This document shows, one piece after another, positions 56,389-64,000 of a stretch of 64,000 nucleotides of DNA. The stretch covers positions 62,001 through 126,000 of the forward strand of contig LGRX02035171.1 in NCBI GenBank assembly GCA_001247695.2, in the 5' to 3' direction. The position numbers and the translations under genes were made by a program. The DNA comes from Cymbomonas tetramitiformis (lineage: Eukaryota > Chlorophyta > Pyramimonadophyceae > Pyramimonadales > Pyramimonadaceae). Within the stretch, counting starts at the first letter, position 1. Each line of letters opens with the position of its first letter. The notes below the pieces were generated by a model. That model did no database searches, was not told the origin of the DNA, and worked only from the letters and a program-made list of their open reading frames with translations.

Positions 56389-57801
56389 TTAGAGAGTTAC
56401 TGAAGTCATCCTACCTGCAGATACAACAAGAAGGGAAACGTATTCGGCAATGACAGTAGTTTCGTTTGCAGAACCAACTGGGCTTGTTCCGCCGTCAATC
56501 GGGGTGCCTGCACCGTCCGCAGATGCTTGAGTAGCTACAAAACAGGCACTGTTAAGTCCACTCGAATTATAACCTGTCATATATTTTACGCCGACACGTG
56601 AAGGTAGATTGAGTTGCAACGGAAGAATGAACTGATTTTCGAAAAAGTCTTCTTTGGAATGAATCGAGTTACATCCAAGAGGACTGTATTGATCGTGTTC
56701 AATTCCAGCACAGTATTTGTTTCCATCTACGAGGTATTTATACGCCATCAATGAACTGGCTTCATACGACGGAATAAATACGTTATTGATAGACCATCTG
56801 TAATTTAAGTTTCTATTAGCAGAGAATTTCAATTGAGGTGGGAAAAATTGTTTACCGAATCGATCAAGATAAACACCAACACCATCTGTGTTATTGGTAC
56901 GGAAATCAGGTTTACGAGCAACAGCATATAAATTGTTAAGACATGAAACAGACAGTTGAAAACGAACATTTTTGTTTTGTGTAGAATCACTTTGAAAATA
57001 GGTCGCATAATTCAAGAAAGGAAGTTGTAGAGAACCAGACATCAATTGTTGTTCGATAGCTTGTTCAACCATACCAGATGAGAAAGACATTGTAGTGATT
57101 ACACCGAATATATTTTCAATTGTGTAGTTAGCATTGGTTGCGAAGGCGGTAGCTGCTGCGGCTGCATCGGTAAATACGCCAGGAGCTTGTCCCTGTTCAC
57201 CGTAAGACAATGCAGATACGGCGGATTTCAAAAACAGACGTAGTTTTATACTACTCATTGTCGAAGTATCAACTATTGAAGGTTCGAGTGAACCCATTAC
57301 TCCAAGCCATTCATTAAGTATGAATTCTTGAGGAGTTTCGTCAGCCGACCCCGTAATCAATCCACCACCCAACTGGATACCTGCAAGTCCTTCGTTCATA
57401 AGTACTGATTTATAAGACATTTCATTAGAAATAGAATCTGCTACGGCATTTTTAATATGTTGGATCGTTGAATATTCAGGAGCAGATTGATTAAGAATTA
57501 CACCGCCAGCGGATACCTCCATTCTATCAATCAAATGATATACAGGTGGTAGGAAAGAGTGACAGATCTTAGCGGCACCGCCTGCAGGGTCTGGATAGGT
57601 AAATTGAGCATTGACACTGGCTTTGAAAGACAATGCGAATGAGCGTAAATCAATAAAAGAATTTATTGGTAGAAGAATCTCAATCACAGAGTTGGGTCGT
57701 TGAGTTGTAGCGTTCGCAGTTTGAAGCTGGAACATATTTTTTGAAAAATCACTCATTCCGCCTAAAGCGTAAGACAATTCCATCGGTAATGATGTAGCCA
57801 T
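56389..57801 (-). CDS. Major capsid protein (double jelly-roll)
   Basis: 470 aa starting MATSLPMELSYALGGMSDFS. Beta-rich throughout with few Cys; the layout of two similar halves fits the double jelly-roll capsid fold of PLVs, virophages and nucleocytoplasmic viruses. Recognisable landmarks include HSFLPPVYHLIDRMEVSAGG near residue 95 and the PSRVGVKYMTGYNSSGLN loop toward the end. Expected to form the hexon-like trimers of the shell. Its neighbours are the minor capsid and packaging ATPase genes, the standard PLV morphogenesis cluster. I identify it by length, composition and context; the fold itself is inferred. Confidence 0.75.
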   Translation of the reverse strand: MATSLPMELSYALGGMSDFSKNMFQLQTANATTQRPNSVIEILLPINSFIDLRSFALSFKASVNAQFTYPDPAGGAAKICHSFLPPVYHLIDRMEVSAGGVILNQSAPEYSTIQHIKNAVADSISNEMSYKSVLMNEGLAGIQLGGGLITGSADETPQEFILNEWLGVMGSLEPSIVDTSTMSSIKLRLFLKSAVSALSYGEQGQAPGVFTDAAAAATAFATNANYTIENIFGVITTMSFSSGMVEQAIEQQLMSGSLQLPFLNYATYFQSDSTQNKNVRFQLSVSCLNNLYAVARKPDFRTNNTDGVGVYLDRFGKQFFPPQLKFSANRNLNYRWSINNVFIPSYEASSLMAYKYLVDGNKYCAGIEHDQYSPLGCNSIHSKEDFFENQFILPLQLNLPSRVGVKYMTGYNSSGLNSACFVATQASADGAGTPIDGGTSPVGSANETTVIAEYVSLLVVSAGRMTSVTL

Positions 57802-57875
57802 ATTGTTATTTATATAATATATATATTAAAAAAAATTCATTCAAAACATAAATATTTTTATCTTCTTTTTTTTTC

Positions 57876-57927
57876 ATTACCGCGTCAGCAAATATTATTA
57901 TTATATTATTAATCACGGTGCGGTAAT
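57876..57927. repeat. 52-bp ATTACCG palindromic repeat (second copy)
   Basis: Same 52-bp structure as at 48268-48319, differing only near the right arm (CACGGTGCGGTAAT). It sits between the major and minor capsid genes. Confidence 0.85.
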
Positions 57928-57934
57928 CCATGAA

Positions 57935-58945
57935 TTAAACAATATCTAATTTTACACTGAATTCAAAATATATATTGCCTTGTTTACTTTGAGATACTTG
58001 CGGTAAGTTAGCATATCCAGTATCACTTACTATAGTTGGAATGAGTCTACCTTTTGAATCACACAATGCAAATTGAAGCTGTTGTAATTGACTGGGCTGA
58101 ATAATAACACTAAAATTATTATCGCTATCTTGAAATGAATATAATTTACTATTTGGATCATCGATTATCACCGATCCTAATATATCACTTGTTATCAATG
58201 AACCTATACTATTATCACTCGCTTGCGATAATGTTGTTGTTTCTAAATTCAAATATGATAATGATGCAGTTCTCAAAAACAATTGTTGAACCGTATTCAA
58301 TTTAGCTGGAAAATAGGTTTCATATTCAAATGTAGCTGCGTTTAGTAATTTAAACATTGGGAATAATGTTGAATCATCATTCCTTCCCGCAATATCACGC
58401 TCTCGATTAACTAAAGAACCTAACAATTCACTCGAATCATTATAAAGATCGACGTCGGTAAATCGACGTAATTGTTGATTCAATACACCAGTAGTTTCAT
58501 TGATACTTTTAGTCGAAAAAGAATAAAAATTACCATCGTCCAACGATGCACTAAAAGTCAATTGAAATGTTTCTAATATATCATTTACCGTAATCGTTAC
58601 AACCGGTGGTCCCGGTATACCGGACAATACTAAAACATCATCAATCGCCTTCTTAAAAGCGGCAATAAAATCAGTACCAAGAATATCAGGATAATTACCA
58701 GGTGCGATTTCAGCTTTAAAAAATATATCATTTTTATCGACAAAAAAGAATATTGAATTAGTTGGATTTACCGTATAAAATTGCTTGTGAACAATCAACT
58801 GATTCAATGTTAATCTAATATTATCTTCAGGATTGTATGACAATAATTGAGATGGAATTACATATTGTCCAAGGCGAGAATCAAACAAGGCGTTGGTTTC
58901 TGTATTGAAAAATAGAGTTTTAGTATACTTATTAACACTTCCCAT
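57935..58945 (-). CDS. Minor capsid (penton-like) protein
   Basis: 336 aa starting MGSVNKYTKTLFFNTETNAL. Beta-rich with a Ser/Asn/Asp-rich composition, and length fits the single-jelly-roll penton proteins of PLVs and virophages. It lies beside the major capsid and packaging ATPase genes. Assigned by context and fold-like composition, without a diagnostic motif. Confidence 0.65.
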   Translation of the reverse strand: MGSVNKYTKTLFFNTETNALFDSRLGQYVIPSQLLSYNPEDNIRLTLNQLIVHKQFYTVNPTNSIFFFVDKNDIFFKAEIAPGNYPDILGTDFIAAFKKAIDDVLVLSGIPGPPVVTITVNDILETFQLTFSASLDDGNFYSFSTKSINETTGVLNQQLRRFTDVDLYNDSSELLGSLVNRERDIAGRNDDSTLFPMFKLLNAATFEYETYFPAKLNTVQQLFLRTASLSYLNLETTTLSQASDNSIGSLITSDILGSVIIDDPNSKLYSFQDSDNNFSVIIQPSQLQQLQFALCDSKGRLIPTIVSDTGYANLPQVSQSKQGNIYFEFSVKLDIV

Positions 58946-58972
58946 TACTTTATATATATAATATATGTATAT

Positions 58973-59266
58973 TTAATTTCCGTGAATTTCAACATCAGTT
59001 CTTTTTATATGTTCTTTTAAAGTCTCATCATCGTATTTACAATATTCATTATATTCTTCCTGTGTATCTCTCTTTTGAGGTGGTATGATAGTTTTATTTT
59101 CATAATGATCTTTATACATCTGTGGATTCAATATATAACCTTTTATTTGATACAATAGTAATGCATCGTCAATATCAGGAAATTCTAATTTGGCTAAAGT
59201 TAACATCTTATCTATGGTTTCATGTTGTTCTTTTGTAAATGTATCTTCTTTGTGTATAAGAGTCAT
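58973..59266 (-). CDS. Small acidic PLV protein, 97 aa
   Basis: 97 aa starting MTLIHKEDTFTKEQHETIDK, acidic and helical (ALLLYQIKGYILN). Divergent from the packaging ATPase gene across a 30-nt TA-rich spacer. No family recognised; possibly a scaffold or regulator. Confidence 0.5.
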   Translation of the reverse strand: MTLIHKEDTFTKEQHETIDKMLTLAKLEFPDIDDALLLYQIKGYILNPQMYKDHYENKTIIPPQKRDTQEEYNEYCKYDDETLKEHIKRTDVEIHGN

Positions 59267-59296
59267 TTAATAATATATACGTATATATTAATTAGA

Positions 59297-60241
59297 ATGA
59301 TTAAAACTCAATCAGTTAATGATAAAAAATTTAAAATACAAGTATCGAAAGGATCGGCATTCAAATACGAGACTGGACCTGATATGTTGAAATGTCATCA
59401 ATTAATGATTTTATGCGGGTGTCGCGGCAGTGGTAAAACCTTAAGCTTAGTTAACTACTTACGAATGCTAAAACAAGATAACAATTGTGATCGTATTCTG
59501 GTCATCAGTCCTACATTTACGAGTAATAGAGAGATGCTCATGGATTTAGGTATCGATGATAATGATGTGTTCTGTCCAGATGATAAACAATCAATATATA
59601 ATGTTTATAATATCATTCAAGGGGAAGCCGATGAATATGAGAAATATATTGAGGACTTAAGAGAATACGAAAAAGTGATGAGATTGATAAGATCGAATAA
59701 AGATATATCACAATTAGATCCTGAATTATTATTAAAACTGGATTTAAATAACTTCGAAAAACCTACATATAAATATAAACAAGAACCCAGGATTCATATG
59801 ATTTGTGATGATTGTCAGAGCACTCGATTATTTGGACAACGACTTTTTAATAATATGTGCTGCCGAAATCGTCACCTTGGAATGTATTCAAAAGACTTTG
59901 TTAATATCAATGGCGTTCGTGGCGGTGCACTTGGATGTTCAATGTATCTATTAGTTCAAAATTGGTCTTCGAATGTTAATCCAATCCCGAAGGCGGTCAG
60001 GAACAATGGAACAAGCTTAGTATTGTTTAAATGCCGTGACAGTAAAGAACTCGATAATATATACAGAAGTGTGGCTGGAGAAATAGATGAAGATTCTTTC
60101 TATAAAATATATAATCATTGTACCGATGAAAAGTATTCATTTATGTTAATCGATCTTTTTCCAAAATCAGACAATAAAAAGTATCGTAAGAATTTTAATC
60201 AATATGTCATGTTAGACAATATTCCCATTAACGATAAATGA
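59297..60241 (+). CDS. Genome-packaging ATPase (FtsK/HerA, A32-like)
   Basis: The ATG at 59297 (MIKTQSVNDKKFKIQVSKGS) is preferred over the longer frame; 314 aa. Walker A is LMILCGCRGSGKTLSLVNYL (GxxxSGKT), Walker B is RIHMICDDCQSTRLF, and a later NWSSNVNPIPKAVRNNG fits the arginine-finger region. These ATPases pump genomic DNA into preformed capsids in PLVs, virophages and nucleocytoplasmic viruses. Intact and the clearest hallmark gene of the element. Confidence 0.88.
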   Translation: MIKTQSVNDKKFKIQVSKGSAFKYETGPDMLKCHQLMILCGCRGSGKTLSLVNYLRMLKQDNNCDRILVISPTFTSNREMLMDLGIDDNDVFCPDDKQSIYNVYNIIQGEADEYEKYIEDLREYEKVMRLIRSNKDISQLDPELLLKLDLNNFEKPTYKYKQEPRIHMICDDCQSTRLFGQRLFNNMCCRNRHLGMYSKDFVNINGVRGGALGCSMYLLVQNWSSNVNPIPKAVRNNGTSLVLFKCRDSKELDNIYRSVAGEIDEDSFYKIYNHCTDEKYSFMLIDLFPKSDNKKYRKNFNQYVMLDNIPINDK

Positions 60242-60748
60242 TTTACACCTCTTAGTCGATTGATGACGCCTTATATGGTTACGACTACTATTACATTTAC
60301 ATATATCGCAAACGATACATTCATTCTTATAACGTTTGATAGATTCATCATTCTTCAATCGATACTCTTTCGCTTTTTCACAAAGAGTTTCTTTATTATT
60401 GATATAATACTTATGCTGACGTTCTAATATGTAAGAACGATTATCCTCATAATGTTCACTTCTTGTTCTCGATGGTATGGATCGATTCATACTTCCTAAC
60501 TCTTTTATAAAACTCTTTTCTAAAACATCTAATTGTTTTTTATTATCACACGATACTTCTTTAATCAATTCTATTTTCAAACAATCTTTTCCATAATCTT
60601 TTATCAATGTTTTCATTATAGGATTTCTACATTCGCTAATATGATTACTGAATCTACGTTTTAATGATTGTGTCGTTGCTCCAATATATATAGAATCATT
60701 GATATTGTTTGTAATCTTATATATTTTTGAACAATGATATATATTCAT
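60212..60748 (-). CDS. GIY-YIG endonuclease with zinc finger
   Basis: The ATG at 60748 (MNIYHCSKIYKITNNINDSI) is preferred; 178 aa. GIY-YIG core is KIYKITNNINDSIYIGATTQ followed by LKRRFSNHI. A C-terminal CDICKCNSSRNHIRRHQ looks like a small Cys2His2 finger. Such nucleases cut DNA in mobility, repair or recombination. The end overlaps the packaging ATPase end by 30 nt (convergent). Confidence 0.8.
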   Translation of the reverse strand: MNIYHCSKIYKITNNINDSIYIGATTQSLKRRFSNHISECRNPIMKTLIKDYGKDCLKIELIKEVSCDNKKQLDVLEKSFIKELGSMNRSIPSRTRSEHYEDNRSYILERQHKYYINNKETLCEKAKEYRLKNDESIKRYKNECIVCDICKCNSSRNHIRRHQSTKRCKSFIVNGNIV

Positions 60749-60837
60749 AATATAATTCTCCGTAATAATAATATATATAACTAAACGCATACATACGTGC
60801 ATTCTAATATGAATAAAATTATATAATTGTTATAATA

Positions 60838-61281
60838 ATGAAATATTGCGATAAAGTAAATATTGATGACATCGTAAATGAAAAGACACCTGGTATTTAT
60901 GCATGGACTTTTGATGATTATTCAAATACAGGCCATAACAAAAGATATAAGGTGAAAATTGGATTGGGCAGTGATATATGTCGACGTTTATATGATTATC
61001 ATACAGCACATCCTGATGGCGTTTGGATTTTATGTTTGATGGAAGTAAAGAAACGTGAAGATTTGTCGATTGTCGAAAAAGCTATACATGATAATTTGAA
61101 GAACAAGAACTTTTTTTATCAAAGTCCTACACGTAAATTGAACAAAGGAGAATGGTATTTGACAACCGCCAAACAAATATATAATGCTTTCAAAGAAGTG
61201 TATGATACAACGAAATATAAAAAGCTTATCGCGAAACCACCAATAAGACCAAAACCAAGAAATCCAAATGATCGAAATTGA
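60838..61281 (+). CDS. T5orf172-type GIY-YIG nuclease
   Basis: 147 aa starting MKYCDKVNIDDIVNEKTPGI. Core is GIYAWTFDDYSNTGHNKRYK, KVKIGLGSDICRRLYDYHT, then VEKAIHDNLKNKNF and KGEWYLTTAKQIYNAF, matching the T5orf172/MUG113 branch of GIY-YIG nucleases. It may cleave DNA at specific sites or aid element mobility. It ends 22 bp before the right TIR. Confidence 0.75.
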   Translation: MKYCDKVNIDDIVNEKTPGIYAWTFDDYSNTGHNKRYKVKIGLGSDICRRLYDYHTAHPDGVWILCLMEVKKREDLSIVEKAIHDNLKNKNFFYQSPTRKLNKGEWYLTTAKQIYNAFKEVYDTTKYKKLIAKPPIRPKPRNPNDRN

Positions 61282-61302
61282 ATTCATTTCGAATCGACCC
61301 GA

Positions 61303-61372
61303 ATCAAACTTTGAATGTTTTTATTATTGTTATAAATGTAATCTCGAAAGAGATATTAACTGGTTAAGATAA
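61303..61372 (+). pseudogene. Duplicated 3' end of the methyltransferase gene
   Basis: Copy of the last 22 codons and stop of the adenine methyltransferase (the last residues read ..NLERDINWLR), created because the left TIR extends into that gene. No start or catalytic motif, so not a gene. Confidence 0.85.
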
Positions 61373-62362
61373 ATTTAGTTTAACATCGCCAAATATATGG
61401 TAAATATCATCGAATGTCGAGTTACCGCACTGTCAAAATTAATATATATAATATTAATCACCATCCGGTAATCGTTTGAATCATTATCTGTTACGTGAAA
61501 GTTTTGACTACCCACGCGGTAATGATATGCTTAACACTGTGATTACCGCGTCAGCAAATATTATTATATATTTATTAATCCTGATGCGGTAATGATATCC
61601 TTAACACTGTGATTACCGCGTCAGCAAATATTATTATATATTTATTAATCCTGATGCGGTAATGATATCCTTAACACTGTGATTACCGCGTCGGTAATTA
61701 TTTATTGTCAAGTAATAGATATTTACCGTATCAGCAAATATTTATTATATATATTTAATGCTGGTGCGGTAATCGTTTTATTCATCATCATCATCGCTAT
61801 CGGTAAATTAAACATTTCAAAATTTATATTTTGATTCCACCCGAAATTTTGATTATTTTTGAGGTTGGAGGTTGGCGGTTGGAGGTTCATTTAAAAAGTT
61901 TTTTATATCAAACTTTGTAATTTGACGGAATCCGCAAATCTTCTCACAGAAAAGTTTCAAAACAAACCTCCAACCGCCAACCTCCAACCGCATGGAAAAC
62001 ACAAAAATATGAGTATATATTGTTATCAAACATCCAACCTATTATTATTATTATTATTATTATTTATCTATTTATCTTTTCATCAATCATCATCATCGTA
62101 TATGTAAATTAAATCGCGATCCCAAAGTTAAATTTTGTTGCCCGCAAATTTCAGGTTTATATGTAACTGCGGCGTATTCATACGCCGTACCTTACAGCAC
62201 CAAGGTGACACGTGTCGCAATATTATTGGTACAATTCGTACGCCGTACCTTATAGCACTACTACTACGTATAACGCCGTATATGCCAGGGACATATGTGA
62301 TAATCAGTGACACGTAGGAGACCATAGGTCTTGAAATCCACGGCACCATACCACCTCGTGGA

Positions 62363-62457
62363 CCAATTAGAATGCAGTATTTTTGCCACGTGTCTTTGAT
62401 CGCAGCCGCCCTTTGGCTGCGTTGCGACACGTGGACGAAATACTGCATTCTAATTGG
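62363..62457. repeat. 95-bp palindrome near the right PLV end
   Basis: Mirror of the left terminal palindrome; same CCAATTAGAATGC arms and CACGTG cores, ending 38 bp inside the element. Confidence 0.85.
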
Positions 62458-62495
62458 CCCACGTCGACGTGGTATGCTGACGTGGATAAGAGACC

Positions 62496-63541
62496 TAGAA
62501 GACTGAACATAAGGATATAGATGTTATAGGTTTGCGACCATACATTACATCGAAAAGTGATAGTATAGCTAGGCTGTGTAGCCAGTATATGTCATGCACA
62601 TAAACAGTGGAATATAAGGCTAGAAGCCTATGTAATACACCAAAAACAATAGAAAACATAAAAAGAAAAGAAAGAAGATAAAAGAAAAGAAAGAAAAATA
62701 AAGAGATAACATCCGGGTTTTTCGAGTGTGTAGTTTTTTAACATATTTATTCGAATCGTGCCACTCCAGTATATGGGACACAACCCGATTCGGGTGCATT
62801 TTAGGAACATAATCCTCGCGACAAGTCATTTTTGAATCATTATACACGAGTGACGTCAGACTGTATAAATGACATGAAACGTGTTTTTCGTATCAGAATT
62901 CAGGAGTGACGTCATCCACGAGGTTTACGATATCAGTCGAGTATACTAAATTATCACTGGACGCGCTTTCCGGAACCGATCGGTGAGTATCGTGGCGTTC
63001 TTATATATTTTCACTTTTCGGATTCGACCGTATTGAAACGTGTGTAATATATAATTCATATTTTTGTGACTCGCGTTGCACGTGAAGGAAATACGGTGAA
63101 CGAGCTCGTGCTATAAATCGTCGTATCCAAGATTCGGCCGTTATCCTACGACAATAGTACAGCAGGCAGCAAATCGGTAAGTCTTGCGAATCATCGCGAA
63201 TATATAACTAGTGTATAAATTCCGTGGCCCGATGCAATTTGAAATCGGCTGTAGTTCTTCTGTTGTCCGTCCAGTATCCTATAAATCAGCATATACAATA
63301 TTCGGCCGTTATCATACTACAGTTATACGATGAGCTGCAAATGGATAAGTTATGCGGATCATCGTGGAAATATAAATATTACATAATTTCCGACCACCGA
63401 TGCAATTTGGTATCTGCCGAAATTCGTCTATCGTCGTCCACTATTTGACAAATGACGAAAGTCGCATCGGGCAGCATCTTGGCTCGAAGAACCAAAGCGC
63501 CGTCCCGTGATTGGAGATCGAAATGATGCCCATCGGGCGCA
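62496..63541. promoter_or_regulatory. Right flank: gene-poor promoter-like DNA
   Basis: No convincing gene in over 1 kb. A purine-rich tract covers 62640-62710. Two perfect CRE palindromes TGACGTCA lie at 62851-62858 and 62907-62914. A strong splice donor (CG|GTGAGT) follows near 62988, and another (CG|GTAAGT) near 63177. The layout resembles a CREB/ATF-regulated promoter followed by non-coding first exons of a host gene. A diverged tandem duplication covers about 63117-63448. Confidence 0.45.
63117..63448 (+). repeat. Diverged tandem duplication of about 165 bp
   Basis: Two copies share ATTCGGCCGTTATC, GCAAAT.G.TAAGT, GCG.ATCATCG and GATGCAATTTG in the same order. The first copy has a functional-looking donor GGTAAGTC; in the second the equivalent is GATAAGTT, which lost GT. 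Origin unknown. Confidence 0.6.
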
Positions 63542-63877
63542 ATGCGCCGTTCATGCGGAAAACATTCGCTCAGTGACATTGACAGTCGAGTGAAGAAAAA
63601 CATGCATCATCATCACCCGGTCTGTTCGTTGTGGTCATCGGTGAATTTGAATGCAGAATGCGCCGACGGAGGCAGAAATAAAATCGAATTCTATGCAGAG
63701 ATAATTTCAAAAATTGCGGTCAAATATGCAGCAGCAGCAGGAAATGATTTCGTTCACAGCGTTCTTAAACGCAGCTTCCTTGCGGAAATATATCAAGCGA
63801 ATGAAATAAGGGCGCGAGGTAAGATTTTGTTCGTCGCTTGGAAACCCTCGCTAAAGGGAACTCAAATTGGCAACTGA
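63542..63877 (+). CDS. Possible exon or small unknown ORF
   Basis: Open frame of 111 aa starting MRRSCGKHSLSDIDSRVKKN, with a helical stretch (EIISKIAVKYAAAAGNDFVH). An AG|GTAAGA donor at 63819 lies within it, so the true exon may end there and continue beyond the window. No family recognised. Low confidence. Confidence 0.25.
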   Translation: MRRSCGKHSLSDIDSRVKKNMHHHHPVCSLWSSVNLNAECADGGRNKIEFYAEIISKIAVKYAAAAGNDFVHSVLKRSFLAEIYQANEIRARGKILFVAWKPSLKGTQIGN

Positions 63878-64000
63878 GGGTTGCACTGCTTTCACAGCAA
63901 AACTCAGCGCGAAAGAGACAAGATGTTTCTATGTCACACACTTCAATTGGGTAATTTTACCGAAACTTGCGTTTTCCTTTTGGCCAAACTAAGTATTCTT

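Larger units (their letters stand above)
39400..62495. mobile_element. Complete Polinton-like virus (PLV), 23.1 kb
   Basis: Bounded by 1,193-bp terminal inverted repeats. It carries the PLV hallmark set: TVpol-SF3 helicase fusion, FtsK/HerA-type packaging ATPase, major and minor capsid candidates and a tyrosine recombinase. Accessory genes typical of PLVs and of viruses of algae or protists are present: adenine methyltransferase, lipase, DUF5754, DUF5872, TET/JBP-like dioxygenase, GIY-YIG nucleases and fibre proteins. No protein-primed family B polymerase or retroviral integrase is present, so it is not a classical Maverick/Polinton. The block is visibly more AT-rich than the left flank. Apart from the frameshifted DUF5872 gene, the genes look intact. 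No clear target-site duplication was found (left flank GACGCCTTC, right flank TAGAAGACT), so the outer edge could be off by a few bases. Confidence 0.9.
61303..62495 (-). repeat. Right terminal inverted repeat of the PLV
   Basis: Mirror of 39400-40592, 1,193 bp, one mismatch found (62343). Contains mirror copies of the 70-bp tandem repeats (61513-61694), the complex palindrome (61862-61990) and the 95-bp terminal palindrome (62363-62457). Confidence 0.95.

Noticed and set aside
39391..62505. Target-site duplication flanking the PLV
   Set aside because: Flanks GACGCCTTC and TAGAAGACT share no direct repeat; any match is only a short inverted one.

Overview
The window is eukaryotic-type DNA made of two different virus-like blocks. 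No rRNA, tRNA, CRISPR array or bacterial-style operon was seen.

Block 1 (about 1-39.3 kb) is a gene-dense, moderate-GC tract coding on both strands. It looks like part of a large nuclear double-stranded DNA virus or an endogenous copy of one. Recognisable products are a TATA-binding protein (TBP), a D5-like superfamily 3 ATPase, a FEN1/XPG-type nuclease, a DEDDh exonuclease, a protein kinase-like protein, a Ulp1-type protease, two membrane-anchored U-box proteins, a permuted NlpC/P60-like protein, a NADAR/YbiA-like protein and a KilA-N DNA-binding protein. Many other genes encode unrecognised membrane, secreted or soluble proteins. Several genes carry compact GT-AG introns (about 65-100 nt where clearest), so transcripts must pass through a nucleus with a spliceosome. 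Many starts lie near (TA)n boxes, which fits a virus-encoded TBP. No capsid, polymerase or packaging gene of this virus falls in the window, so its family cannot be fixed. TBP plus kinase recalls nimaviruses, while the D5-like ATPase, FEN1 and KilA-N recall nucleocytoplasmic viruses. The block also holds a 1.7-kb satellite of about ten 172-bp units (20.8-22.5 kb) and an array of tandem cassette exons in front of the KilA-N domain (28.4-30.5 kb).

Block 2 (39400-62495) is a complete AT-rich Polinton-like virus (PLV). It has 1,193-bp terminal inverted repeats (TIRs) that differ at one base that I could find. From left to right it encodes an adenine methyltransferase, a small basic protein, a tyrosine recombinase, four fibre-like genes sharing an N-terminal tag, a TET/JBP-like dioxygenase, a lipase, a structural-looking protein, DUF5754 and DUF5872 proteins, a TVpol-superfamily 3 helicase fusion, minor virion candidates, major and minor capsid proteins, the packaging ATPase and two GIY-YIG nucleases. 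This is a full replication, capsid, packaging and integration set. The TIRs contain a 95-bp terminal palindrome, 70-bp tandem repeats and a complex palindrome that recurs once in the interior at 52.1 kb.

The last 1.5 kb (62496-64000) is gene-poor. It has two perfect CRE palindromes, a diverged tandem duplication and strong splice donors, and looks like host chromosome or a promoter/first-exon region. The arrangement, a PLV lying beside (possibly inside) a spliced large-virus genome, suggests nested viral parasitism.
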